From Pseudomonas serbica (GTDB lineage: Bacteria; Pseudomonadota; Gammaproteobacteria; Pseudomonadales; Pseudomonadaceae): a stretch of DNA of 64,000 nt. The stretch's first letter is position 1; each line of letters begins with the position of its first letter. The notes beneath the pieces were generated by a model, which was not told the origin of the DNA, did no database searches, and saw only the letters and a list, made by a program, of their open reading frames with translations. Location: the NCBI RefSeq assembly GCF_028823535.1, contig NZ_JAQIYM010000011.1:186001-250000 (forward strand). Direction: 5' to 3'. The translations under genes were made by a program, and so were the position numbers. Shown in pieces: positions 34,120 through 42,462 of this stretch.

Positions 34120-35331
34120 TCAGCGGCTGGCGAGAAGTGGCGAGCTGTCGTTCAAGGCGTGCAGCTTGAAGCTGCGCGCATAACCGGCCGGGTCCAAACC
34201 GTCCCAGACCTTGCCGTCAATCAACTGGCTGCTGCGCATCTCATTGCGTGGGGCGGCGACACCGACGGCGCTGGCGGCTTCACGGTATAAGTCTAGTTGT
34301 TGCACCTGGCGGGCTACGGCAAGGTAATCGGGGTCGTCGCGCAGCAGGCCCCAGCGACGAAACTGGGTCATGAACCACATGCCATCGGACAGGTAGGGCA
34401 GGTTGATCGCGCCCTCTCCATGGAAGCGCAGCGCGTGCGCATCTTGCCATTGGTTGCCCAGGCCGTCGTCGTAGTTACCCAGCAGCCTCGGTTCAATGCA
34501 CGCCAGCGGCGCATCGAGGTACTGCGGCGCGCTGAGCAATTGCGCGGTACTGCGGCGATTCTCGGTGCTGTCGTCAATGAAGCGGCTGGCTTCGAGGATG
34601 GCCATCACCAGCGCCCGGGCGGTGTTGGGGTATTGCTCGACGAAGGCGCGCGTACAGCCGAGGACTTTTTCCGGGTGATCGGGCCAGATGGACTGGGACG
34701 TGGCCATCGTAAACCCGAGGTTCTGCTTCACCGCACTGTCCGCCCAGGGCTCGCCGACGCAGAAGCCGTCGATGCGCCCGGCTTGCAGGTGCGCGACCAT
34801 TTGCGGTGGCGGCACCACCACGCTGTCGACGTCGTGCAACGGATGAATGCCCTGGCTGGCCAGCCAGTAATAAAGCCACATGGCATGGGTGCCGGTCGGA
34901 AAGGTCTGGGCGAAGGTCAGTTTTGGGCGACTTTGGTGCACGTGACGGTCCAGTGCTTCAGGACTGGTCACGCCAGCGGCCTGCAAGCCGTGGGAGAGAT
35001 TGATGCTCTGGCCGTTCTGGTTCAGGCCCATGAGCACCGCCATAGGGGTGGAGGCCACGCCGCCAATGCCCAGGTGTACCGCATAGATCAGGCCGTAGAG
35101 GCTGTGGGCGGCATCGAGTTCACCGCTGACCAGTTTGTCCCGCAGGTTGGCCCAGGACGATTGGCGCTTGAGGTTCAAGGTCAGTCCGTAGGGCTGGGCG
35201 AAGCCCTGGGTGGCGGCGACCACGACCGAAGCGCAGTCGCTCAGGGCCATGAAGCCGAGGTTGATTTCGGTCTTTTCCGGGGCATCGCTGCCATTGACCC
35301 AGGCCAGGGGGCCGGTTGAGGGTTCGTTCAT
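34120..35331 (-). CDS. nasS: Cytosolic nitrate/nitrite sensor NasS (NrtA/CmpA-like)
   Basis: A 403-aa protein of the periplasmic nitrate-binding NrtA/CmpA/SsuA type (INLGFMALSDCASVVVAATQGFAQPYGL; GIGGVASTPMAVLMGLNQNG; VGEPWADSAVKQNLGF). It lacks a signal peptide or lipobox, which is the hallmark of the cytosolic sensor NasS that binds NasT. The ATG at 35331 is chosen because the family match starts about 25 residues later and the open frame further upstream crosses a terminator hairpin. The upstream leader has its own sigma-54-type promoter, two ANTAR-type hairpins and a terminator. Confidence 0.93.
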   Translation of the reverse strand: MNEPSTGPLAWVNGSDAPEKTEINLGFMALSDCASVVVAATQGFAQPYGLTLNLKRQSSWANLRDKLVSGELDAAHSLYGLIYAVHLGIGGVASTPMAVLMGLNQNGQSINLSHGLQAAGVTSPEALDRHVHQSRPKLTFAQTFPTGTHAMWLYYWLASQGIHPLHDVDSVVVPPPQMVAHLQAGRIDGFCVGEPWADSAVKQNLGFTMATSQSIWPDHPEKVLGCTRAFVEQYPNTARALVMAILEASRFIDDSTENRRSTAQLLSAPQYLDAPLACIEPRLLGNYDDGLGNQWQDAHALRFHGEGAINLPYLSDGMWFMTQFRRWGLLRDDPDYLAVARQVQQLDLYREAASAVGVAAPRNEMRSSQLIDGKVWDGLDPAGYARSFKLHALNDSSPLLASR

Positions 35332-35347
35332 CGATTTCGCACCTTCC

Positions 35348-35395
35348 AAAAAAAACGTCGTCCCGGATCCCTTATGAGCAGGGCCGGCTGACGAC
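35348..35395 (-). terminator. Attenuator (rho-independent terminator) in the nasS leader
   Basis: In the minus-strand RNA, GUCGUC-AG-CCGG-CCCU pairs with AGGG-AU-CCGG-GACGAC across a 7-base loop, followed by G and eight U. It ends 17 bp before the nasS ATG. No minus-strand gene upstream needs a terminator here (pyrD is divergent), so it can only act on the nasS transcript itself. Confidence 0.85.
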
Positions 35396-35404
35396 GCCAT
35401 TGTC
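35393..35404 (-). ncRNA. ANTAR-type hairpin P2 of the nasS leader
   Basis: The RNA GAC-AAUGGC-GUC has an A1/G4 hexaloop on a short 3-bp stem. Its 3' arm is the first half of the GUCGUC arm of the terminator, so the two compete. Confidence 0.6.
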
Positions 35405-35408
35405 CTGA

Positions 35409-35434
35409 CACGCATTCCGCCGTTGGCCTGCGTG
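35409..35434 (-). ncRNA. ANTAR-type hairpin P1 of the nasS leader
   Basis: The RNA has a CACGCA/UGCGUG stem, tandem G-A mismatches (GG facing AA), a CC/GG step and the hexaloop AACGGC, the same loop as P1 of nasA. Confidence 0.72.
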
Positions 35435-35450
35435 CTGATGCCTGTGCTGG

Positions 35451-35466
35451 TGCAAGGCATATGCCA
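35451..35466 (-). promoter_or_regulatory. Sigma-54-type promoter of nasST
   Basis: On the minus strand TGGCATATGCCTTGCA matches the consensus TGGCAY-R-N4-TTGCA fully. The predicted start is about 35440, a few bases before hairpin P1. Confidence 0.8.
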
Positions 35467-35515
35467 GCGCCCGCTGATTTTGTCGCGCGCCTCGCTTGCG
35501 ACCCCGATGCGCGGG

Positions 35516-35521
35516 TATAAT
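35516..35521 (+). promoter_or_regulatory. Probable -10 element of pyrD
   Basis: TATAAT lies 39 bp upstream of the pyrD ATG. No well-spaced -35 box is obvious. Confidence 0.5.
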
Positions 35522-35560
35522 CGCCGCCTCATTTCGCCGCCAATCGAGTCAAGCCCGCCC

Positions 35561-36580
35561 ATGTACACCCTGGCCCGTCAGCTGTTGTTCAAACTTTCCC
35601 CGGAAACCTCTCACGATCTGTCCCTGGACTTGATCGGCGCGGGCGGACGCCTGGGGCTCAACGGTTTGCTGTGCAAGGCCCCGGCAAGACTGCCGGTGAA
35701 TGTCATGGGCCTGGAGTTCCCGAACCCGGTGGGCCTGGCCGCCGGCCTGGACAAGAATGGCGCCGCCATCGACGGCTTTGCGCAACTGGGTTTTGGTTTT
35801 GTCGAAATCGGCACCATTACCCCGCGCCCGCAACCGGGCAATCCGAAGCCGCGCCTGTTCCGTCTGCCGGAGGCCGAGGCGATCATCAACCGCATGGGCT
35901 TCAACAACCTGGGCGTCGATCACCTGCTGGCCCGCGTGGCAGCCGCCAAGTACAAGGGCGTGCTGGGCATCAATATCGGCAAGAACTTCGACACCCCGGT
36001 CGAACGCGCGGTCGACGACTACCTGATCTGCCTGGACAAGGTCTACGCCCATGCCAGCTATGTGACGGTCAACGTCAGCTCGCCCAATACCCCGGGCCTG
36101 CGCAGCCTGCAGTTCGGTGACTCGCTCAAGCAACTGCTGGCGGACCTCGCCACGCGTCGGGCCGAGCTGGCGCTGCGCCACGGCAGGCACGTGCCGCTGG
36201 CGATCAAGATTGCGCCGGACATGACCGACGAAGAAACCGCTCAGGTTGCACAGGCGTTGATCGAAACCGGAATGGACGCGGTCATCGCCACCAATACCAC
36301 CCTGAGCCGCGTGGGCGTGGAAGGCATGGAGCATGGTGACGAGGCGGGTGGTCTGTCCGGCGCACCGGTGCGTGACAAGAGCACCCACACCGTGAAGGTT
36401 CTGGCTTCGGAGCTGGGTGGCCGCTTGCCGATCATCGCAGCGGGTGGCATCACCGAAGGCAAACACGCCGCCGAGAAGATCAACGCCGGTGCAAGCCTGG
36501 TGCAGATCTACTCCGGCTTTATCTACAAGGGCCCGGCGCTCATCCGCGAGTCGGTAGACGCCATCGCTGCCCTGCGCTGA
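35561..36580 (+). CDS. pyrD: Dihydroorotate dehydrogenase (quinone), class 2
   Basis: A 339-aa FMN enzyme of the membrane-associated class 2, which oxidises dihydroorotate to orotate with quinone in pyrimidine synthesis. The N-terminal amphipathic segment MYTLARQLLFKLSPETSHDLSLD is the class 2 membrane-docking helix pair. Motifs are GLAAGLDKNG, NRMGFNN, TVNVSSPNTPGLR (catalytic Ser), ATNTT, GGLSGAP and IIAAGGI. It is divergent from nasS. Confidence 0.97.
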   Translation: MYTLARQLLFKLSPETSHDLSLDLIGAGGRLGLNGLLCKAPARLPVNVMGLEFPNPVGLAAGLDKNGAAIDGFAQLGFGFVEIGTITPRPQPGNPKPRLFRLPEAEAIINRMGFNNLGVDHLLARVAAAKYKGVLGINIGKNFDTPVERAVDDYLICLDKVYAHASYVTVNVSSPNTPGLRSLQFGDSLKQLLADLATRRAELALRHGRHVPLAIKIAPDMTDEETAQVAQALIETGMDAVIATNTTLSRVGVEGMEHGDEAGGLSGAPVRDKSTHTVKVLASELGGRLPIIAAGGITEGKHAAEKINAGASLVQIYSGFIYKGPALIRESVDAIAALR

Positions 36581-36586
36581 TCCCTA

Positions 36587-36645
36587 TAGGAGCCGGCTTG
36601 CCGGCGATGACGATCTCAAGGACGCCATCGCCAGCAAGCCGGGTC
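36587..36645. repeat. REP pair after pyrD
   Basis: TAGGAGCCGGCTTGCCGGCGATG and a diverged inverse CATCGCCAGCAAGCCGGGTC face each other directly downstream of pyrD. Confidence 0.75.
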
Positions 36646-36659
36646 TCGAATTACAGGCA

Positions 36660-36690
36660 TAAAAAAGGGCCCCTTTAAAGGAGCCCCTGG
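36660..36690 (-). terminator. Rho-independent terminator of rmf
   Basis: On the minus strand GGGCTCCTTT pairs with AAAGGGGCCC (ten pairs, one wobble), then TTTTTT. It lies about 80 bp after the rmf stop. Confidence 0.85.
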
Positions 36691-36771
36691 GCCGTAGCCC
36701 GCCGTCCGGATGGGACGTGCGTGGTTAATTCGCTACATAATCAGATTGTGTGTCGGAGTGTCTGCCCTGTG

Positions 36772-36987
36772 TTAGCCGACGGCGTGAAGTTCGTTGAGTC
36801 TGTGGATTCCCGCAGTGCCGGTCATACCGTCCCAGTTGTCGCCGCGTCCTTCTCGCCAGCCGTTAATCCAGGCTTGGCGTACCGACGGTAGAGTAAATGG
36901 GCAAAGCTCACGGGATTTACCACCAACGCCATATTGATATCCGCGCAAAAATGCTCTTTCCAACGGATCACGCTTAAGTCTTCTCAT
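36772..36987 (-). CDS. rmf: Ribosome modulation factor
   Basis: A 71-aa basic protein starting MRRLKRDPLERAFLRGYQYGVGGKSRELCPF, the RMF signature, with WINGWREGRGDNWDG later. RMF turns 70S ribosomes into inactive 100S dimers in stationary phase. It is a single gene with its own terminator and a long upstream region. Confidence 0.96.
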   Translation of the reverse strand: MRRLKRDPLERAFLRGYQYGVGGKSRELCPFTLPSVRQAWINGWREGRGDNWDGMTGTAGIHRLNELHAVG

Positions 36988-37517
36988 AGGGTGTTGCCCT
37001 CACTTGTTGACTGTATTTATCGCGTCGACCTCAATCGAGGTCTGGCAGAAAAAACTCTGCCGTTGGGGGCTCGTTGCCGGCGTGACGAGCCAAGGTGTTG
37101 ACGTCATTGCGGCGCCAACCTGTGTTGAGTTCTAACCAATGCGTCACATCGAGGGAATGATCGTTTTGTCATAAGGACGTAACCGTTAAGGTGGTATGGC
37201 ACTAAGTAACATGATGTTTGTGGCGTCTTTATTGATCAAACCCCGGTATGATCGGCCCTGCGTTGGATGATCAGGTTAATCCTTTGCTGAGAATGCCTCC
37301 CGTTGCCGGGACGGACTATTCGACGAAGGGTCGACTTATGTCATTTTGTTGCATCAACTTTTTTATCTGTCCTTGCATCTAAGCTCATTTAACCCGGGCA
37401 GCAAGGGTGGAACCGGCACACCTTCGTGCCACGCGGGCGCTCTTCGAGAAAAGCGCCTGATTGAAAACCGGTCCGGCAATGCGTTGCCGGTCCACTCAGC
37501 AAAGGCTCCGAATTCTC
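36988..37517. promoter_or_regulatory. 530-bp divergent regulatory region between rmf and rlmL
   Basis: No convincing gene lies here. The rmf-proximal half should carry the growth-phase promoter of rmf. The rlmL-proximal part holds three consecutive stems on the plus strand: GGCAC/GTGCC (37415-37430), GGCGCT-TCT/AGA-AGCGCC (37436-37457) and CCGGCAA-TGCG-TTGCCGG (37473-37490), the last ending 28 bp before the rlmL ATG. A TATGAT box at 37247 is a possible -10 element. Confidence 0.6.
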
Positions 37518-39788
37518 ATGTCCGATCGTTTCGAACTCTTCCTCACTTGCCCTAAAGGCCTTGAAGGCCTGCTCATCGAGGAAGCCGTCGGGCTTGGCCT
37601 TGAGGAAGCGCGTGAGCACACGTCTGCCGTGCGTGGCATGGCCACCATGGAAACCGCTTACCGTCTGTGCCTGTGGTCGCGCCTGGCCAACCGGGTACTG
37701 CTGGTACTCAAGCGTTTCCCGATGAAAGACGCCGAAGACCTGTACCACGGCGTGCTGGACATCGAGTGGCAAGACCATATGCTCAATGACGGCACCCTGG
37801 CCGTCGAATTCAGCGGTCACGGCTCAGGCATCGACAACACCCACTTCGGCGCCTTGAAGGTCAAGGACGCCATCGTCGACAAACTGCGCACCCCGCAGGG
37901 CGATCGTCCGTCCATCGACAAGCTCAACCCGGACCTGCGCATCCATCTGCGCCTGGATCGCGGTGAAGCGATCCTTTCGCTCGACCTGTCCGGCCATAGC
38001 CTGCACCAGCGCGGCTATCGCCTGCAGCAAGGTGCGGCACCGCTGAAGGAAAACCTGGCAGCGGCGATCCTGATCCGTTCCGGCTGGCCGCGTATTGCAG
38101 CGGAAGGTGGCGCCCTGGCTGACCCGATGTGCGGGGTGGGCACCTTTCTGGTCGAAGCGGCGATGATCGCTGCCGACATCGCGCCGAACCTGCGCCGCGA
38201 GCAATGGGGTTTCACCGCCTGGCTCGGCCATGTGCCGGCGTTGTGGAAAAAACTCCATGAAGAAGCCAGTGAGCGTGCGGCGGCCGGCCTGGCCAAGCCA
38301 CCGTTGTGGATTCGCGGTTACGAAGCCGATCCGCGCCTGATCCAGCCGGGTCGCAACAACGTCGAACGTGCCGGCCTGAGCGAGTGGATCAAGATCTATC
38401 AAGGCGAAGTCGCGACCTTCGAGCCGCGTCCGGACCAGAACCAGAAAGGCCTGGTGATCTGCAACCCACCGTACGGCGAGCGCCTGGGCGACGAGGCGAG
38501 CTTGCTCTACCTCTACCAGAACCTCGGTGAACGCCTGCGTCAGGCCTGCCTCAACTGGGAAGCCGCAGTGTTTACCGGCGCTCCGGACCTGGGCAAGCGC
38601 ATGGGTATCCGCAGCCACAAACAGTATTCGTTCTGGAACGGCGCCTTGCCGTGCAAGCTGTTGCTGATCAAGGTGTTGCCGGATCAATTCGTCACCGGCG
38701 AACGGCGTACTCCGGAACAGCGTCAGGCCGAGCGTGAACAGGCGGCCTACGATCAGGCGCCGAGTGAGCCGCAAGAGCGCCAGTACAACAAGAACGGCAA
38801 CCCGATCAAACCGACGCCGGCCCCGGCGCCAGTGATCGAGCAGCCACGCCTGAGCGAAGGCGGGCAGATGTTTGCCAACCGCCTGCAGAAAAACCTCAAG
38901 GCGCTGGGCAAGTGGGTCAAGCGTGAAGGCATCGACTGTTATCGCGTCTACGATGCCGACATGCCGGAATACTCCATGGCCATCGACCTGTACCACGACT
39001 GGGTCCACGTCCAGGAATACGCCGCGCCGAAATCCATTGATCCGGAGAAGGCCTCGGCGCGCATGTTCGACGCCCTGGCGGCGATCCCCCAGGCCCTGAA
39101 CGTCGACAAGAGCCGCGTGGTGGTCAAGCGTCGCGAGCGTCAGAGCGGTACCAAACAGTACGAACGCCAGGCGGCCCAAGGCAAGTTCGTCGAGGTCAAC
39201 GAAGGCGGGGTGAAGCTGCTGGTCAACCTCACCGATTACCTCGATACCGGGTTGTTCCTCGACCACCGGCCGATGCGCATGCGTATCCAGAAAGAGGCCG
39301 AGGGCAAGCGTTTCCTCAATCTGTACTGCTACACCGCCACCGCCAGTGTCCATGCGGCCAAGGGCGGCGCGCGCAGTACCACCAGCGTCGACCTGTCGAA
39401 AACCTACCTGGACTGGGCGCGTCGCAACCTGTCGCTGAACGGTTTCTCCGACAAGAACCGCCTGGAGCAGAGTGATGTGATGGTTTGGCTGGAAGCCTGT
39501 CGTGAAGAGTACGACCTGATTTTCATCGACCCGCCGACCTTCTCCAACTCCAAGCGCATGGAAGGGATCTTCGACGTGCAACGTGACCAGGTGCAACTGA
39601 TCGACCTGGCCATGGCGCGCCTGGCACCGGGCGGGGTGTTGTACTTCTCCAACAACTTCCGCAAGTTCGAACTCGAGCCCAACCTGATCGAGCGCTACGC
39701 GATCGAAGAGATCACTGCCCAGACCATCGATGCGGACTTTTCCCGTAACGCCAAGATCCATCGCGCGTGGAAAATCACCGCTCGCTGA
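37518..39788 (+). CDS. rlmL: Bifunctional 23S rRNA methyltransferase (m2G2445 / m7G2069), RlmKL
   Basis: A 756-aa fusion. A THUMP domain (about 45-155) is followed by the RlmL methyltransferase (DPMCGVGTFLVEAAMIA, VICNPPYGERLG) that makes m2G2445. A variable linker (about 400-450, rich in Gln, Glu and Pro) leads to the C-terminal RlmK methyltransferase (FLNLYCYTATASVHAAKGGA, IFIDPPTFSNSKRM) that makes m7G2069. The ATG at 37518 gives MSDRFELFLTCPKGLEGLL, the usual N-terminus. Three hairpins lie in its leader. Confidence 0.96.
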   Translation: MSDRFELFLTCPKGLEGLLIEEAVGLGLEEAREHTSAVRGMATMETAYRLCLWSRLANRVLLVLKRFPMKDAEDLYHGVLDIEWQDHMLNDGTLAVEFSGHGSGIDNTHFGALKVKDAIVDKLRTPQGDRPSIDKLNPDLRIHLRLDRGEAILSLDLSGHSLHQRGYRLQQGAAPLKENLAAAILIRSGWPRIAAEGGALADPMCGVGTFLVEAAMIAADIAPNLRREQWGFTAWLGHVPALWKKLHEEASERAAAGLAKPPLWIRGYEADPRLIQPGRNNVERAGLSEWIKIYQGEVATFEPRPDQNQKGLVICNPPYGERLGDEASLLYLYQNLGERLRQACLNWEAAVFTGAPDLGKRMGIRSHKQYSFWNGALPCKLLLIKVLPDQFVTGERRTPEQRQAEREQAAYDQAPSEPQERQYNKNGNPIKPTPAPAPVIEQPRLSEGGQMFANRLQKNLKALGKWVKREGIDCYRVYDADMPEYSMAIDLYHDWVHVQEYAAPKSIDPEKASARMFDALAAIPQALNVDKSRVVVKRRERQSGTKQYERQAAQGKFVEVNEGGVKLLVNLTDYLDTGLFLDHRPMRMRIQKEAEGKRFLNLYCYTATASVHAAKGGARSTTSVDLSKTYLDWARRNLSLNGFSDKNRLEQSDVMVWLEACREEYDLIFIDPPTFSNSKRMEGIFDVQRDQVQLIDLAMARLAPGGVLYFSNNFRKFELEPNLIERYAIEEITAQTIDADFSRNAKIHRAWKITAR

Positions 39789-39811
39789 ATGATCCACGGG
39801 TCTGGTCCACT

Positions 39812-39909
39812 GTAGGAGCGAGCTTGCTCGCGATGAACCTGAGAGCGCCGCGGGGCGTCAGGTTTTCAGCGTTATCGTTGACGACCATCGCGAGCAGGCT
39901 CGCTCCTAC
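39812..39909. repeat. REP pair after rlmL
   Basis: TGTAGGAGCGAGCTTGCTCGCGATG and its inverse CATCGCGAGCAGGCTCGCTCCTAC are about 50 bp apart. Confidence 0.85.
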
Positions 39910-39994
39910 GGTACTGGTCAAATTAGTGGCTAATAGCTATAACTCAACTCATGGCCAATGGGCTTTCCCGCACATGGCGTTCTGAGTTGCGTCT

Positions 39995-42394
39995 ATGTCG
40001 TTGCACGCCGTGCGCCCCAAGATCCTGGGTTTTTTCAGAGAAGATGTCTCGGCCGGGCTGATCGCGCTCATGGTCTTGCTCGTCGGCGGGATTCTCACGG
40101 CGATGCTCGCCTGGTCGACGCTTAACCTGTTTCACCATCAATTGCGGCAACGCTTCCAGTTGCTGGCCAGCGAACGCTACAGCCGTATCGAAGAACGTTT
40201 CCAGGATCAGGAGCAGCGCCTCGATGGCCTGCGTCGGTTCTTTGCCAACTCCGATGCGGTCTCCCGCGCGGAATTCGACGGCTACACCCAACCCCTGTTG
40301 CACCGGACCCAGGCGTACTCGTTCGCCGAGCGGGTCACCCGAGACCAGCGGCCAGCGTTCGAGCGTCGGGCGCGCGAGGAGGGCCTGGATGAGTTCACTC
40401 TGCGCGAACTGAGTGCCGATGGGCAGCTGCGATTGGCCGGTGAGCGGGATGAGTACGTGGCGGTGCTGTACAGCCAGACTCAAAGCAACCTCGGCGCGCC
40501 GCTGGGCTATGACTTGCTGGCCCAGCCGTTGCGCCGCGCCGCGCTGGAGCGGGCCGATCAACGCCGGGGCATGGCCGTGTCGCAACCGATGCACCTGGTC
40601 AATATCGAGCCGGCTTATGCGCGAGGCGTACTCTTGGTGGCCCCGGTCATGCTGCGCAGTGGCGCCGCCGACGCCACGAGCAAACCGTTCGGTTATGTGA
40701 TGGCGGTGATCAGCATGCGTCAGTTGCTGGCGGACGGGTTGCCGGAGGCGGGGCGTGATTATCTCTCGGTGCGCATTCTCGACCTGTCGGTTGATGAGCA
40801 GCATGAGGTGCTGTTTCAGTCGCCCAACCCGGCGGCGGCCAGCGACTTGTCTGCGACGCGCCTGTTACGCCTGGCCGATCACGATTATCAGGTCGACATC
40901 CAGCCCAGCGAGGCTTTCCTCAAGGCCAATCACTCTTCAGTGACCACGCTGGTCGTGCTCGGTGGCCTGCTCAGCGTGTTGCTCAGCGCCTTGCTCTATG
41001 TACTGGTCAGTCAGCGGCAACGGGCGCTGAAAATGGTCGAGCAAAGGACCGAGGAACTGCGCGCCCGCGAGCAGGAGCTGCGCGGCACCCATGGCCAGTT
41101 GCGCGGGGTGCTGGATGCCGCGACCCAGGTTGCCATCATCGCCACGGACCTGCGCGGGGTTATCAGCACCTTCAATGCCGGCGCTGAACAGATGCTCGGT
41201 TATACCGTCGCCGAAGTGGTAGGGCGTATGACCCTGGAAAACCTGCACTTGCCCCGGGAGCTCGCGATACGCTCGGCAGAACTGAGCGCGCGTTACGGCA
41301 AGCCGGTACCGACTTGCCATGCGATGCTGGTCGAGGGGCGTGTGGAGGGCGGCCATGAGGGGCGGGAGTGGACGCTGGTGCGGTGCGATGGCAGGCATCT
41401 GATCGTCAACATGCTGGCGACTCCCGTCTTCGATGAGCAGGGCCTGTGGGTTGGGCACCTGGCGATCTGCATCGACATCACCGAACGCAAGCGTGTGCAT
41501 GAGGCCCTGGCTGCACGGGACCTGTTGCTGAAGAAGCTCAGTGCCCATGTGCCCGGAGGGATCTACCAGTTCAAGATGGAGTTCGACGGGCGTTTCAGCG
41601 TGATCTACGCCAGCGACGGCATCCGCGAGATCTATGAGCTGGAGCCCGATGTGTTGCTGCTCAACGCCGAAGCGATCTTCACGCGGATTCATCCTCAGGA
41701 TACTACGCGCGTGCGTGCCTCTATCCGGGCCTCGGCCGAAACCCTCAGCCATTGGCGCGAGGAATACCGCGTGCAATTGCCCCAGCGCGGTCTGCGCTGG
41801 GTCCGCGGTGAGGCGACCCCGGAAGAACTGCCTGGCGGTGGCGTACTCTGGCATGGCTATATCTCGGACATTACCGACACCAAGCGCGTGGAAGAAGAAC
41901 TGCGCGCGCTGTCGGTCACCGACTCCCTGACCGGTATTCACAACCGCCGGTATTTCCAGGAGCGCCTGACCACCGAGATGGCCCGGGTGGAACGGGGTGG
42001 AGGCGACCTGTCGGTGATCATGCTCGACATCGACCACTTCAAGCGCATCAACGACCAGTACGGCCATGCCGTGGGTGATCGGGTGTTGCAGGCCGTGTGC
42101 GAACGCGTTGGCCATCGGCTGCGGCGCACGGATGTGTTCTGCCGCCTGGGGGGTGAGGAGTTCATGGTCCTTTGCCCGGACATCGGTGGCGAGCAGGCTC
42201 ATCTGCTGGCGCTGGAGCTGTGGCAAAGCCTGCGCAGCGCGCCGATCGATGAAGTGGGTGTCGTTACTGCCAGTTTCGGTATTGCCAGCTGGCGCGATGG
42301 CGAGGGCGCTGATGCGCTGTTGTTGCGGGCGGACTCGGGGGTATATGTGGCGAAGCAGGAGGGGCGGGATCGGGTGCAGGGGGAGATGAACTGA
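39995..42394 (+). CDS. Membrane diguanylate cyclase: CHASE-PAS-PAS-GGDEF
   Basis: A 799-aa sensor. One membrane helix (about 20-45), a periplasmic CHASE domain (about 70-290), a second helix (about 312-337) and a coiled coil precede two PAS folds (about 370-500 and 510-625) and a C-terminal GGDEF domain. The active site is GGEEF and the inhibitory I-site RRTD lies five residues before it, so it should make cyclic di-GMP with product feedback. The CHASE ligand is unknown. It is convergent with dacB and not in an obvious operon. Confidence 0.93.
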   Translation: MSLHAVRPKILGFFREDVSAGLIALMVLLVGGILTAMLAWSTLNLFHHQLRQRFQLLASERYSRIEERFQDQEQRLDGLRRFFANSDAVSRAEFDGYTQPLLHRTQAYSFAERVTRDQRPAFERRAREEGLDEFTLRELSADGQLRLAGERDEYVAVLYSQTQSNLGAPLGYDLLAQPLRRAALERADQRRGMAVSQPMHLVNIEPAYARGVLLVAPVMLRSGAADATSKPFGYVMAVISMRQLLADGLPEAGRDYLSVRILDLSVDEQHEVLFQSPNPAAASDLSATRLLRLADHDYQVDIQPSEAFLKANHSSVTTLVVLGGLLSVLLSALLYVLVSQRQRALKMVEQRTEELRAREQELRGTHGQLRGVLDAATQVAIIATDLRGVISTFNAGAEQMLGYTVAEVVGRMTLENLHLPRELAIRSAELSARYGKPVPTCHAMLVEGRVEGGHEGREWTLVRCDGRHLIVNMLATPVFDEQGLWVGHLAICIDITERKRVHEALAARDLLLKKLSAHVPGGIYQFKMEFDGRFSVIYASDGIREIYELEPDVLLLNAEAIFTRIHPQDTTRVRASIRASAETLSHWREEYRVQLPQRGLRWVRGEATPEELPGGGVLWHGYISDITDTKRVEEELRALSVTDSLTGIHNRRYFQERLTTEMARVERGGGDLSVIMLDIDHFKRINDQYGHAVGDRVLQAVCERVGHRLRRTDVFCRLGGEEFMVLCPDIGGEQAHLLALELWQSLRSAPIDEVGVVTASFGIASWRDGEGADALLLRADSGVYVAKQEGRDRVQGEMN

Positions 42395-42412
42395 TCCGGC
42401 CCACACACGATT

Positions 42413-42440
42413 TGTAGGAGCCAGCAAGCCGGCTCCTACA
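42413..42440. repeat. Single REP palindrome
   Basis: TGTAGGAGCC-AGCAA-GCCGGCTCCTACA is an inverted repeat between the convergent cyclase and dacB. Confidence 0.8.
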
Positions 42441-42462
42441 AAGATCGTTTTGTGTACGCCTG

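Noticed and set aside
35332..35568. N-terminal extension of NasS into the divergent pyrD region
   Set aside because: It would translate across a terminator hairpin with eight T and across the sigma-54-type promoter, and it has no similarity to the family.
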